IMG/VR virus record: IMGVR_UViG_3300021440_000071
Span: 1 to 37,359 of that record
Origin: a virus
Reading direction: 5' to 3' (one strand)
DNA length: 37,359 nucleotides
The position numbers and the translations under genes are program-made. Shown here piece after piece: positions 21,789-30,625 of the stretch. The notes under the pieces are model-generated. The model did not search any database. It saw only the letters and a list, made by a program, of their open reading frames with translations, and was not told where the DNA came from. Positions within the stretch are counted from its first letter, which is position 1; each line of letters begins with the position of its first letter.

Positions 21789-21951
21789 CCAATGTGGCAG
21801 CTCGATACTTTGTATCTTCTGTATCAAACCAAATTGCAAAAGTTGTGCGTTCATTTATAGCCCTTGTTTTAGTTATGGCTCGTAAGTAGCCTAAATATTG
21901 TTGCTGCTCACTTTGCCTTCGTTTACATGGTATGCAAGGCTCTTTAATCAT
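21724..21951 (-). CDS. Hypothetical protein with CxxC, 75 aa
   Basis: Begins MIKEPCIPCKRRQSEQQQYL; the CIPCKRR motif may hold a metal or interact with nucleic acid. The rest is mixed alpha/beta (TTFAIWFDTEDTKYRAATLD). Its ATG overlaps the upstream stop by 4 bases. Located among tail genes; no function known. It overlaps the next gene if that gene starts at an ATG. Confidence 0.62.
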   Translation of the reverse strand: MIKEPCIPCKRRQSEQQQYLGYLRAITKTRAINERTTFAIWFDTEDTKYRAATLDEVQANEDIEPNNYEIISQYS

Positions 21952-22400
21952 AGCCTAACCACCTTGCGAACATTGTTTATTAAATCCTCACCGAATCCAT
22001 ACTCCCCAATCAGTTGCTCTCTTGATTTACTCGATAAACCGAATATATCAGAACTCCCACTATATTTTGTTTTCAACATATCATTTTTCCAATCCGTTGA
22101 TTCGTCCTTCCATTCATCAACTCCCACTTTTTCAAATTGCATAGCGTTCAAAAAATCACCCGTTAAGGCTAAATCTGGAATACCAAAACCTGGCAAACTA
22201 TTCATTTCATTTTTCATCATTGCATAATGTGAATCTTGATAAGTTGGATTAATCTGACTTCCATCCTTTCGCGTTCCTTTTACAATCTGAATCGTATTCA
22301 ACTCCAACACATCCGCTGCATGATCCTCTAAAGTATCCATTGCGACTCTCATCAAGTCCAATCTATCAACATTCTTTATAACATCGTTAATCGTTGCCAT
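21948..22400 (-). CDS. Tail/virion morphogenesis protein, 150 aa
   Basis: Contains VLELNTIQIVKGTRKDGSQI, then NSLPGFGIPDLALTGDFLNA. The pattern 'N..Ql..G.d..G..I.P.Y......K.......G.PDL.LTG.F...m' is familiar from head-tail or tail-completion proteins in Bacteroidota prophages. Located between the major tail protein and the tape measure. Structural/assembly role inferred from family memory and position. Confidence 0.66.
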   Translation of the reverse strand: MATINDVIKNVDRLDLMRVAMDTLEDHAADVLELNTIQIVKGTRKDGSQINPTYQDSHYAMMKNEMNSLPGFGIPDLALTGDFLNAMQFEKVGVDEWKDESTDWKNDMLKTKYSGSSDIFGLSSKSREQLIGEYGFGEDLINNVRKVVRL

Positions 22401-22446
22401 TTGATAGGTAAGGGGAGGGCATTGCTGCCCTTTACCCCTATTTTTT

Positions 22447-22614
22447 TTACTTCTTTTTCTTATTCACCATGTTGTACAATTCAGTTAGCTTTTTCTCCCT
22501 GTTTTCGCCTTCGCAAATATGAGGAGGGCAGTCGCTTATGAACTCTGAAACAGTTGTGAAACTGCTTACCCATGTGATAGAGAAACTTGTTCCCTCGAAT
22601 TTTATGTCTTCCAT
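22447..22614 (-). CDS. Small tail-region protein, 55 aa
   Basis: ATG 22614 to TAA 22447, just after the major tail protein gene. The pattern DCPPHICEGENREKKLTELY resembles a small protein I recall downstream of major tail proteins in Bacteroidota phages (CP.HI.EG...E.KL..LY). Helical, with a basic end (NKKKK). Possibly a chaperone for the tail tube or tape measure; not proven. Confidence 0.65.
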   Translation of the reverse strand: MEDIKFEGTSFSITWVSSFTTVSEFISDCPPHICEGENREKKLTELYNMVNKKKK

Positions 22615-22625
22615 ATTTTAACCTA

Positions 22626-23585
22626 TTATGTTGCAATTGTTTGTGCTACTGCGTTTGCTTGTCTTAAAATACCCGCACTTGTCAAAGCCGATACCGTTCC
22701 GAATTGTAACGTAAACGAATCCGCTGCTGTGATAGCTGATGTGAGTACAATCGTCCAAGCCTTCGTAGCAGGTGCAGCCGTTACCGAAGCGGTCGTGTTC
22801 TGAATACCTGTGGAATCCTTATAAAAGTTCCATAAAGCTGTAGTAGCTAATTCACTTGTATAAGTATCATAAAGATTCGTTGAACCACTCCAAACACGAC
22901 AAACAACCGTTTTAGTTGAGGCTACCATTTCCGTAACTATTTCAATACGTGTAGGTTTCAAACCTAAGAAAGAAGTATTTGTAGTTACGTTGATAGTTGA
23001 AGGCACTTGAATAAATCTCCAATTCTTATTGATTTCTGATTCATCTTGTAAACCAATTTCAATAGCATAAAGGGTATCCTCTGCTCCTGTGTTTACCTTG
23101 ATGTTAGGCGCAAATAACGTATCGAGAGTAAACCCTTTTACATTTGTCGCACCCGATGAGGTACATAAGAATCCATTGTTTACTCCATCAATCAACAAAA
23201 CATCGAATCTATCTTGCTGACCTGTGAATAATGATAATTGAGCGTGCATATCCATTGCACCGTTTGAGTAAAACAATCTCCATTTGTATTTACCATTAGA
23301 GACGTATTTTTCAACTCGATACCCTGTTTCGCGTGTAACCGCATCGCCCGATTTATCCTCGACCGCTTCAAATCCTTGAATCGGAAAGTATCGTGATGTG
23401 GCTGTGTTGTTTGCTACTCCTGCGGCTACTGTGCTTTGCCATGCCGCTACTTGTGTCGGTGTCCATGAAGTTCCAGTTGGAACTAACATGATACCGACAA
23501 TGTTTTTAAGGTCATAAGGACAGCCCGTTACCCCCGTATTACCGAGAATGACTGAACAATCCGTACCTAAATTTCCTGTTGCCAT
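22626..23585 (-). CDS. Major tail tube protein (putative)
   Basis: A 319-residue, Thr/Ala/Gly/Asn-rich, beta-rich protein between the tail completion gene and the tape measure, where the tube protein is expected. It has cysteines near the start (GTDCSVILGNTGVTGCPYDL). A domain of ~200 residues is followed by a Thr/Ala-rich C-terminal region (TASVTAAPATKAWTIVLTSA) that may be an Ig-like or decoration extension. No direct family hit can be claimed; role from size, composition and position. Confidence 0.65.
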   Translation of the reverse strand: MATGNLGTDCSVILGNTGVTGCPYDLKNIVGIMLVPTGTSWTPTQVAAWQSTVAAGVANNTATSRYFPIQGFEAVEDKSGDAVTRETGYRVEKYVSNGKYKWRLFYSNGAMDMHAQLSLFTGQQDRFDVLLIDGVNNGFLCTSSGATNVKGFTLDTLFAPNIKVNTGAEDTLYAIEIGLQDESEINKNWRFIQVPSTINVTTNTSFLGLKPTRIEIVTEMVASTKTVVCRVWSGSTNLYDTYTSELATTALWNFYKDSTGIQNTTASVTAAPATKAWTIVLTSAITAADSFTLQFGTVSALTSAGILRQANAVAQTIAT

Positions 23586-23609
23586 TTTTTATAATTTGTT
23601 TTTAATTTT

Positions 23610-24788
23610 TTAAACTTCTAATTTGTAATATGAAACGTTTGTGAGTTGAACCCCATCAACCGTATATGAATTTTTAGCATGAATGTAACCTGCCGATATA
23701 CCTTCTTGCATTTCTATGTTTAATAGGTTTGCAGAGTTTGTAGGTTCTGCATAATAATGATTGACTATATCGACATCATTGTTATTCTGAATCAATATTC
23801 TTTGAATTATGCTACTTGTTGTAGTTACTAATGAGTTTGCATAATAACGATACAAATAAGGATTCAAAGGTGTGAGTTCAAACGCTGTAAATAGGAATAT
23901 AGAAGTTTGAGTATAGTTTAACGGTGTGTGATTGTTTACTTCAAAAAAGAAATACAATCTCGAAGCCGTTACCCCATCATTACATTCTATATAACCCGTA
24001 TATTGACCGTTTGCGACCGCGCTCATCGACTTGTTATACGTTTCCCCTACTGTAATCGGATCACTTGTACCATCGAATGGAAAGTTAATCGTATATTCAG
24101 GATTGTCGGCTAATCCTACTTTCCTTAAATCAATATACGAAGCCGCTGCAAGCGTTACGGCTAAGTTCCCATTAGTACCCACTACTCTTAATCCTGATAC
24201 ATTATTCTTGTAAACTAATGTTGCCAAAGGATAAACCGAATTAACTAAGCAAGGTTGAGGCTCTAAATGGAGTTCCAAGTTTTCTATTACAATCGCATCT
24301 ACTTTATCGGGAAATATATAACCGTTTTTAGTGCCGGTATTACTTCCCATGTGGTAAATATCCATGTGAGAATGTTTCGGTTGATTACCCGAAAACATAA
24401 TGTAAGGATATGCGTACAATTGTTGTAGAAATTCAGCATAAATAGGACGTAAAATAGCGTTGTAGTTTATCGTTTCTCTATCATCCGCGCTCATTGTCGC
24501 ATCTGTTAGTGTCATAATAATCACATCACATTTTACATCAACTCCGATTCTTTTACCACTTGCATCCGCATTGAACGGTTGAATCAAACAAATTAAAGGG
24601 TATCTAAAGTTTTTCAACGATGGCGACTTACTATCGTTGGCAATCTCATTCATTAAAGCTGTGAAGCTATTATGTTTGTAATTGACTGTTAAGTTAATCT
24701 CATCTTGAATAGCATCATTAACATTACTTACAACGTCCGATAACATTGCGCTAAGTGAAGGCGGTAAGTTTATGTATGAATGTGCCAT
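23610..24788 (-). CDS. Tail completion / head-tail joining protein with C-terminal extension
   Basis: The N-terminal ~185 residues (FTALMNEIANDSKSPSLKNF, RYPLICLIQPFN, CDVIIMTLTDATMSADDRET) look like a tail-terminator/completion protein. The remaining ~200 residues (TNGNLAVTLAAASYIDLRKV; NVSYYKLEV) are beta-rich and could be a fused virion surface domain, making it twice the usual length. Its start overlaps the connector gene by 1 base. Position agrees with a joining role. Confidence 0.62.
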   Translation of the reverse strand: MAHSYINLPPSLSAMLSDVVSNVNDAIQDEINLTVNYKHNSFTALMNEIANDSKSPSLKNFRYPLICLIQPFNADASGKRIGVDVKCDVIIMTLTDATMSADDRETINYNAILRPIYAEFLQQLYAYPYIMFSGNQPKHSHMDIYHMGSNTGTKNGYIFPDKVDAIVIENLELHLEPQPCLVNSVYPLATLVYKNNVSGLRVVGTNGNLAVTLAAASYIDLRKVGLADNPEYTINFPFDGTSDPITVGETYNKSMSAVANGQYTGYIECNDGVTASRLYFFFEVNNHTPLNYTQTSIFLFTAFELTPLNPYLYRYYANSLVTTTSSIIQRILIQNNNDVDIVNHYYAEPTNSANLLNIEMQEGISAGYIHAKNSYTVDGVQLTNVSYYKLEV

Positions 24789-25390
24789 TAGAACCCGAAT
24801 GAATTTATAGTTTGAAACATACCTTGTTGTTCACGATATAATGCAAGGTTGGTGTAAGGCTGAATGTAACCCGAAAAGTATGGATAACATGGAGGTGGAT
24901 ATTTTAATCCGATGTAAGTTGGAAAAGATATTTTATTTGCATATAGGTACTCATGTAGTCTATAATTGAAATCTACCATTTCATTCCATGCCGACATCAT
25001 TTTGTTCATTGCTGAAACGTTTATCATGTTTTCAGCGTTTGCCATCCTTACGCCAATGTCCATCGTTGTCGTTACGTTTTGGCGAATAACCCAATAATAA
25101 ATGTAATTTGCTATTGGATTACTGCCAATCGTAGCGAACCCTTGCCATTTTTGAAGCGTGCCTGTTAAATCCGTATATTCTGCACCGTTGATAAGGTCAT
25201 AGTATATACCCGATGTTGCATCAATATTAGCTTGAAGAAGTTTATTTAAAGCATATCCTAAGATAGTGTTTAAATACTTATCCTCATACTTATTTACTGA
25301 TTCAGCTAAAACATCCGTAATAACATCATTTGTACTCGTATTAGGGAGTACAATGTTATTCGTGAAGTGGGTATATAATGTAAGTGCCAT
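24788..25390 (-). CDS. Head-tail connector (adaptor) protein
   Basis: A 200-residue helical protein: N-terminal VNKYEDKYLNTILGYALNKL and a later helix with Trp/Tyr (NPIANYIYYWVIRQNVTTTM), the pattern of DUF6712-like/gp6-like adaptors that follow capsid genes in Bacteroidota siphophages. It starts exactly at the stop of the signal-peptide protein gene. Family assignment is by pattern memory. Confidence 0.68.
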   Translation of the reverse strand: MALTLYTHFTNNIVLPNTSTNDVITDVLAESVNKYEDKYLNTILGYALNKLLQANIDATSGIYYDLINGAEYTDLTGTLQKWQGFATIGSNPIANYIYYWVIRQNVTTTMDIGVRMANAENMINVSAMNKMMSAWNEMVDFNYRLHEYLYANKISFPTYIGLKYPPPCYPYFSGYIQPYTNLALYREQQGMFQTINSFGF

Positions 25391-25923
25391 TAGTTAAACG
25401 TATAGAGTTTGACGTTATAAATACGCGTTGAAGTACCTGCGCCCGAATGAGAGACAACAATACGAACGTAGTTCGATTTACTTGCAGCCGAGCCGAATGT
25501 TGCACCATAAACATATTTAAGTGCGCCTTTCGTAGCTGTCATTTGTTGAGTTAACATCGTGAATGTTGCACTATTTAATGTATCACAATTCACTCCATCC
25601 GTTCCCGTTGGACTGTTATTCAAACGATACCATGTAGTTCCATCCATTGAACCTTGTAAATAAACGTTTACAGTCGGTGCAGATGAATAAACTGTGGTAT
25701 CAACTTGAAACGTTACCTTATAATTAGCTACTGTACTTGTATTCAATACACCTGTTTTAGTACTGAAATAAGTAGTCGCTGTTCCCGTTACGGTATCAGC
25801 TACTGCGGACGTAATACCTGCAATCGTCGAAGTACTTTTGTACATCGTGATTTGCGCGTTTGCTTTTTGTGTGATTAAACTCGCTGTTAAGCATAAAACG
25901 AGTATGACAATGTATTTTTTCAT
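25390..25923 (-). CDS. Signal-peptide protein encoded within the head module
   Basis: Begins MKKYIVILVLCLTASLITQK with ANA-Q after it: a textbook Sec signal peptide with an AxA cleavage site at about residue 23. The mature ~154 residues are Ser/Thr/Val-rich and beta-rich (VTFQVDTTVYSSAPTVNVYL; NYVRIVVSHSGAGTSTRIYN), like an Ig/jelly-roll decoration or adhesion domain, with one cysteine. It is tightly packed between the capsid-module genes, with a 6-base gap upstream and none downstream, so it is co-expressed with the virion. Exported to the periplasm or surface is the direct prediction, odd for a head gene. Confidence 0.72.
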   Translation of the reverse strand: MKKYIVILVLCLTASLITQKANAQITMYKSTSTIAGITSAVADTVTGTATTYFSTKTGVLNTSTVANYKVTFQVDTTVYSSAPTVNVYLQGSMDGTTWYRLNNSPTGTDGVNCDTLNSATFTMLTQQMTATKGALKYVYGATFGSAASKSNYVRIVVSHSGAGTSTRIYNVKLYTFN

Positions 25924-25929
25924 GTTTTT

Positions 25930-26130
25930 TTAATTTAATGTTGCGAAGCCTTTAGAGATTAAATGATTTGCAGCCGTTGAAGGGAATGTATATGAAACAC
26001 CTTCCTTTAAGTTTCCAACTCCTGTTCCTGTTATTGAAACCATAATCGTAACATCCTCATCCGTTTGAATCGGAGTAGTATCAATCGGTTTCTCAATAAC
26101 TTCTTTTTTAACTTTCGTGTGCTTTGCCAT
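25930..26130 (-). CDS. Small head-region protein, 66 aa
   Basis: Lys-rich N-terminus, then VTIMVSITGTGVGNLKEGVS and SKGFATLN. The pattern G.G.LKEG..Y.......A..LI.KG.A.L is common in short proteins next to phage capsid genes. It is 9 bases from the capsid stop and 6 from the next gene. Role unknown; head decoration or stabilisation is possible. Confidence 0.7.
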   Translation of the reverse strand: MAKHTKVKKEVIEKPIDTTPIQTDEDVTIMVSITGTGVGNLKEGVSYTFPSTAANHLISKGFATLN

Positions 26131-26139
26131 TGTTTATAA

Positions 26140-27420
26140 TTATGGTGTTACAATTCCTGTCAATGTTTGGATATCAGTTGCGATATCAGTTGATTTTCTC
26201 CAACCGGTTAAATCAGCTGTACGGATAAGTAAGCCCATGAATTTCTTTGCTTTCATAGTCAAAATATCCTTTGCATAATCACCCGAAAGGTTATAACCGT
26301 AACCCATCTCGTAGCCTGGTTGCTCATAAATACGTGCAAATCGTGAATCACCTAAAACACAAGTGTTTGCCGTAATGTATGGACTTTCGATTACTGTAAC
26401 GCCCGAAATAACAGTGCCATCCTTTGAAGCGAATGGAGGTAAAACATAATTGTAGTTTTTATCCTTTTTCAACTTCATTTTGTTGATATCCGATACATTC
26501 ATGTAAACTACATTCGGCATATACTTACCACCGTAAACGATTGAAGATGTGATATCCTCACACATTTTTACAATCAAATCGTAGATACTTGCATCTGTGA
26601 TACCTGCTGCCGGTGCTGTGTATGTTGTAGCTGCTGTGTAAATACCATTCAAGTGAGGCGTAGAACCCGAACCTGTTGCAAGTTCAGTTTCAATAGCACA
26701 AGCAACATCCGTTTGTAAGAACAATTCAACCTCAGCGGCTAAACGTGCTGTGTACTTCAATGATTCTTCTGTAATTGGTAACGTAGTACCGATTTTTTGA
26801 AGGCTCATTGTATAACCTTGCCATGCGTATGCTGATTCTGCTAATGCTGAACCTTCACTAGCTGCGGCTGCGTTTCGTGTAGCCAATGTTTGGTCGATGT
26901 ATCGAACAACTCCATTGCTTTCAGGGTCAACGGGGATTTTAGGAAGTGAAGCGTAAATGTTCAACTTTGGCGCACCTATTACACCATAATCAGGTAAGAA
27001 CATCCCCATAGGGTTCGATGTTACGGAAGCGGTTGTGTAGTTTGTTTTTAACACGAAGTTGTGTTGACCTCCCGAATTGGATTTAATCAATTGAATCAAT
27101 TGGTCTTTTTGCTCAAACAATTGCTTTTCAATGTCAACTCCTTTTCCATCGTTAGACGTTTGCAACTTCATTGCTTGCATCTCGATACCTTGCTTTAAAA
27201 CCGCATCGTAAACCTTATCGATTGTAGGTTTCATTTTTGATTCAGTTGCTTCTACCGCTTGTTTGATAGCCGTTTCAGCTTCTTCTTTGGTAATCATACC
27301 TGCCATTTGCTCATTTGCGGCTGTCTTTACCAAGTCGATAAACTCATTATGAGTTTTTATTTCGTCGGGCGTGTACGGTGTGTTATCCGATTTTATAGCC
27401 CCTGCTTGTAATTTTTCCAT
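26140..27420 (-). CDS. Major capsid protein (HK97 fold)
   Basis: 426 residues. The first ~120 form a helical, charged delta-domain-like region (QLFEQKDQLIQLIKSNSGGQ ends it), as in HK97 where this part scaffolds assembly and is removed by the protease. The body has the HK97-type N-arm and P-domain features (GVIGAPKLNIYASLPKIPVD; SLQKIGTTLPITEESLKYTA; ELATGSGSTPHLNGIY) and ends with an A-domain strand. Directly follows the prohead protease gene with a 1-base overlap. Strong assignment by length, order and sequence pattern. Confidence 0.88.
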   Translation of the reverse strand: MEKLQAGAIKSDNTPYTPDEIKTHNEFIDLVKTAANEQMAGMITKEEAETAIKQAVEATESKMKPTIDKVYDAVLKQGIEMQAMKLQTSNDGKGVDIEKQLFEQKDQLIQLIKSNSGGQHNFVLKTNYTTASVTSNPMGMFLPDYGVIGAPKLNIYASLPKIPVDPESNGVVRYIDQTLATRNAAAASEGSALAESAYAWQGYTMSLQKIGTTLPITEESLKYTARLAAEVELFLQTDVACAIETELATGSGSTPHLNGIYTAATTYTAPAAGITDASIYDLIVKMCEDITSSIVYGGKYMPNVVYMNVSDINKMKLKKDKNYNYVLPPFASKDGTVISGVTVIESPYITANTCVLGDSRFARIYEQPGYEMGYGYNLSGDYAKDILTMKAKKFMGLLIRTADLTGWRKSTDIATDIQTLTGIVTP

Positions 27421-28355
27421 TACTTTTTTGTTTTAATAGTTTGTAAAATTGTACCTGCTATATCTAAATAGCTTTTTTGAGTGCCTAAAGGCGGCTCGTT
27501 TATAATTGATGGAGTGGCTTTACCGGCTCCATTAAGTTTGCATCCACAATTAGCGCAATACGAATCTTCAGTATCACATTCGCACCCGCAATCAGGACAA
27601 ACACAATCAGATTTTGTTGTATTGTCAATTACCGATTGAGTTGGAGTTACATAATTTGAACCCTTGACAACCGCTGAAATTTCGATTAACTTAGCTTCTA
27701 ATACTGCCCAAAAGAATCCCGTTTCATTTGCTCTATCTTGATTCGCTACTTGAGGGTAATATTTATCCCAATTGGCTTTATACTCTTTATAATAGTCTTG
27801 ACCCGAATTAACACACATTACAACATTGACATACTGCATCCCTACTGAATGATTCTTTACATAACCTTTCTTGTATTGTTCACACATATATGCGTTACGG
27901 TCAATCTCTGCCGTTGATTCACCGATTAAAGCCTGTGTACTCCCTTTATACGATTGCCCGAGTGAAGCCCATGACATAGTTTTTGTGTAGCATTTCATCT
28001 CATCACAAATAACCTTATCAAACTCCATCTCATGCTCTTGCAAGTGAAGGAATGATGTATTTTCGGTTAGTGTTTTTTTCCAAAGTCCGGGTATATGTAC
28101 ATCATCATGACAATCCATTAAGTTCGTAGTATTACCTACTATTTTAATCAATAATCCATTGAAATCAGGGTTATTTGAAGTAACGGCAATGTCTTTAGTA
28201 GCAAAATCATGTGATTCTACATTCGGAACAACATAGGTAAACGCATCGCACCGCTTAATAGTCGACTTCTTTTGCTTGATAAGAAGCGACTTATTATCGA
28301 CTAAGTACTTAAATAACTCGTCTTTAGTTGCAAATTGTGGGATGTGGTAGTTCAT
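27420..28355 (-). CDS. Prohead protease with a C-terminal zinc ribbon
   Basis: HK97-type protease: DCHDDVHIPGLWKKTL (residues ~81-96) resembles the D..gDv..pGa....L segment; FLHLQEHE supplies His104, KNHSVGM supplies Ser170, and EAKLIEISAVVKGSN matches the LlEvS.V..pAN end of the family. A linker is followed by a four-cysteine-pair zinc ribbon (CVCPDCGCECDTEDSYCANC, residues ~251-270), which HK97-type proteases do not normally carry. The 311-residue length reflects this extension. It cleaves the capsid delta domain and itself during maturation. Catalytic residues are assigned by pattern. Confidence 0.82.
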   Translation of the reverse strand: MNYHIPQFATKDELFKYLVDNKSLLIKQKKSTIKRCDAFTYVVPNVESHDFATKDIAVTSNNPDFNGLLIKIVGNTTNLMDCHDDVHIPGLWKKTLTENTSFLHLQEHEMEFDKVICDEMKCYTKTMSWASLGQSYKGSTQALIGESTAEIDRNAYMCEQYKKGYVKNHSVGMQYVNVVMCVNSGQDYYKEYKANWDKYYPQVANQDRANETGFFWAVLEAKLIEISAVVKGSNYVTPTQSVIDNTTKSDCVCPDCGCECDTEDSYCANCGCKLNGAGKATPSIINEPPLGTQKSYLDIAGTILQTIKTKK

Positions 28356-28370
28356 TTTCGTACGATTTGT

Positions 28371-29807
28371 TTACCCTTGATTATTTTGTCCTTGTCCTTG
28401 ATTATTGTCTTGATTTCCGTTGGTGTCGGTATTTGTTGTGTCTGTTCCATTTGTATTTGTTTTTGAATTATTGAACATTGCTTGTTGTTCGGGTGTGAGT
28501 TGATACCAAAACTTCCCGATAAACTCACTCGCTAACTCATCAGAATCTAATTGACTCATTGCCTCATCATAGATAATCATGTTGTTCTTAAACTGTTCGA
28601 TTATTGCTGGAACATTGAATCTTCTTGATTGCGCCTCTAATGCCTTATCAGCTTGTAATACGCCTAAATGTTTGAATGATGTTTCTAATTTGAACCCTAA
28701 CTTATCTAATCCTAAACATTCAGCTTCTTGCTCATCAATGTTCTTTCTTTCGGGGATGATATGATTCTGATAAAGGTTCTTACCTGCTTCGTTTTTATTG
28801 TTGAGCGCCACGCCTCCAAGGTCCCTACCAAGTAAATCAAACTCATAACCCATCACATCACAAATCGTAGAACTATCAGACTTCAGTAACTCCAATAGCT
28901 TCATAGCTGTCATCGTTGGCATGACAGACGTAAACGCCATAGGTTTAGACGCGAAGGCTAGTTCTGATTTACCTGCACCCGTTCCATGCTCTGCCCAATC
29001 ATCTTTTAACGCTTGTTTCTCGCTTGGTGTCAATGAAATCGCACCTGCTGAATCGGAAGCCGATGGAGAAACAAAGCCCCATCCTGCACCAATTGCACGA
29101 ATACGATGTTTGTAATTTGCTATCGAAGCGTTTATAGGATTCTCTAAAGTCTTTAAAGGTGATTCAGGTAAATAACCCTGCCCCAATGCGGGGATATTCG
29201 GATTACAATAGCAATACAGATTTTCAAAGTCTGTTATCTTGATTGTTGTTCCATTTTCAGTATAATAGAAAGAATCTATTAAGTCATATTTATTAGCGAC
29301 AAATAATGTGCTAAGGTTATTTTTCCAAGTAACTCGGCAAAATCTAGGGTCAAGTAGTTTCCTACTCATTTGCTCAACTCCAAAACCTAAAGGAATCTCG
29401 TGATACTCCCAAGCATATCCAAAAGAGTTTAGATACTGAATTAATCTTGAAACAAATTGAGTTCTATTTTCAAATATATTCGGACGTAATAAAAGCCGTT
29501 GGTATGTTTTGTTTAACTCAAGCGGTAAAGGCTTACCGTTCTCTTTTGTAATCTCTGTTAAACCGTTTGAATGTGCTTGTGCTTTTCTAAATAGAATCGT
29601 TGATACTTGTGGGCATTCGTTAATCGCCCTCATAATAGTATGAGTAGAATTAATCGAGAAGTAGTTATGTATTGAGTTAGCTTGTTGCAGACTGATAAAG
29701 CCTTGCGCTCCATCATCAAACATCCCTTTGTTAACTAGATTAGAGGCATTATCAGCACCGCTTTTGATGCTGATAAGCCCCCATAATACATTCAATTCTT
29801 TTAACAA
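28371..29807 (-). CDS. Portal protein
   Basis: 478 residues, between TerL and the prohead protease. It contains FGYAWEYHEIPLGFGVEQMS, LYCYCNPNIPALGQGYLPES and LKTLENPINASIANYKHRIR, the HK97/SPP1 portal pattern of a barrel followed by a helix that continues into the stem. The C-terminus is an Asn/Gly/Gln/Thr-rich tail (NTNGTDTTNTDTNGNQDNNQ), likely disordered. No in-frame ATG exists near the 5' end; TTG at 29807 (MLKELNVLWG) is the best start. A promoter lies upstream (29892-29921). Confidence 0.85.
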   Translation of the reverse strand: MLKELNVLWGLISIKSGADNASNLVNKGMFDDGAQGFISLQQANSIHNYFSINSTHTIMRAINECPQVSTILFRKAQAHSNGLTEITKENGKPLPLELNKTYQRLLLRPNIFENRTQFVSRLIQYLNSFGYAWEYHEIPLGFGVEQMSRKLLDPRFCRVTWKNNLSTLFVANKYDLIDSFYYTENGTTIKITDFENLYCYCNPNIPALGQGYLPESPLKTLENPINASIANYKHRIRAIGAGWGFVSPSASDSAGAISLTPSEKQALKDDWAEHGTGAGKSELAFASKPMAFTSVMPTMTAMKLLELLKSDSSTICDVMGYEFDLLGRDLGGVALNNKNEAGKNLYQNHIIPERKNIDEQEAECLGLDKLGFKLETSFKHLGVLQADKALEAQSRRFNVPAIIEQFKNNMIIYDEAMSQLDSDELASEFIGKFWYQLTPEQQAMFNNSKTNTNGTDTTNTDTNGNQDNNQGQGQNNQG

Positions 29808-29891
29808 CCTTTCATTTTTGAACCTTATTCTCTCTTGATATCATTACGACATTAATTAACGAGAAAAGGCGGTTATACACTAAAAACGATA

Positions 29892-29921
29892 CAAATATAG
29901 ATAATTTTTGTAAATACCAAA
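29892..29921 (-). promoter_or_regulatory. Promoter upstream of the portal gene
   Basis: Minus strand: TTTG (29921-29918), 18 bases, TATATTTG (29899-29892). The -7 and -33 boxes match exactly; the spacer is 1 base shorter than the usual 19-21. Predicted start about 29885 gives a ~78-base leader before the TTG start of the portal gene, the longest untranslated leader in the virion module. It would let capsid genes be expressed apart from terminase. Confidence 0.6.
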
Positions 29922-29922
29922 T

Positions 29923-30189
29923 TTATTTTTTTCTAATTTCTGTTGAAGGTGGTTCAGGTGGTCGCTTTGGTAAATGTCTTTCTAACTTTTTGTTACTAGA
30001 ATAAAATATATTTGGATAATACCTTCTTACTACTCTTTGAATCAATAACCCCTGTAATTGATGAAATGAATATATCCAATCTTGTAATTCACTTGGGTGG
30101 CTTTGTTCAAGTTTTGTAAATTCTGAATGTGCTTTTAAAAGACTATCCATTATATTTTGCTCTTCTTGGGTGAATGGATTTTTATTCAT
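29923..30189 (-). CDS. Hypothetical protein, 88 aa ('HPSEL..W...LQ' family)
   Basis: Helical, with QSHPSELQDWIYSFHQLQGL then RVVRRYYPNIF. The pattern 'HP......f...iH.LQ.ll..R..rR..P' recurs in small Bacteroidota phage and prophage proteins of unknown role that I cannot name. The basic C-terminus ends PKRPPEPPSTEIRKK. Its ATG overlaps the end of the 33-aa ORF by an ATGA. Confidence 0.72.
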   Translation of the reverse strand: MNKNPFTQEEQNIMDSLLKAHSEFTKLEQSHPSELQDWIYSFHQLQGLLIQRVVRRYYPNIFYSSNKKLERHLPKRPPEPPSTEIRKK

Positions 30190-30287
30190 TTTCTAAAGTG
30201 TGTTTTAGGTTTACGGTTACAGATTCTATTTAACCTTCTATTAAGCCATAATAGAAGAAAGTATATGTTGCCTTTTTGATAATTCAT
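30186..30287 (-). CDS. Very small basic protein, 33 aa
   Basis: ATG 30287 to TGA 30186. MNYQKGNIYFLLLWLNRRLN then a basic tail. It overlaps the upstream stop and the downstream start with an ATGA at both ends, exactly filling the gap, which strongly suggests translation even though it is short. A short hydrophobic stretch (IYFLLLWL) may touch the membrane. Function unknown. Confidence 0.55.
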   Translation of the reverse strand: MNYQKGNIYFLLLWLNRRLNRICNRKPKTHFRK

Positions 30288-30625
30288 ACCGTTTCATTTA
30301 ATACCAACTCCTGACCACACAACGCAAAGTAAAGGTTTTGAAGTTGATGGACGTATTTGATTTTTGCTATATCGTAAAGTAGTTGTTTGCCATCAAAATA
30401 GACTCCTATTTTCCCATTACCAAAAGTATAAGATTCGTATTTTAGTCTATAAAAACCAAACTTCACCATCCATTCTTCGGTGAGTGGGATAGGGTGATAG
30501 TTATTACAATTATTTCCAATTGCAATAAAATCATCAATACTTATTTTTGTTAGTTTATTCGGTTTTGATATATCAAAATTATCATGTACCAAATTCCCAA
30601 TCCTTAGTTCGTTTGCTGAAATCAT
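30284..30625 (-). CDS. Hypothetical protein of the 'NELRIGN' Bacteroidota phage family, 113 aa
   Basis: Begins MISANELRIGNLVHDNFDIS, and contains YHPIPLTEEWMVKFGF and IKYVHQLQNLYFALCGQEL. This order (NELRIGN-V....PIPLTEE.L...GF....VHQLQNLYFALTG.EL) is a signature I know well from small proteins in Bacteroidota phages and prophages; no function is established. It overlaps the upstream gene by 44 bases. Confidence 0.85.
   Translation of the reverse strand: MISANELRIGNLVHDNFDISKPNKLTKISIDDFIAIGNNCNNYHPIPLTEEWMVKFGFYRLKYESYTFGNGKIGVYFDGKQLLYDIAKIKYVHQLQNLYFALCGQELVLNETV

Noticed and set aside
29842-29891. Single TACGACA/ACGATA copies near the portal promoter as RHH operators
   Set aside because: Not in the 11-bp tandem arrangement of the cassette promoters; expected by chance.
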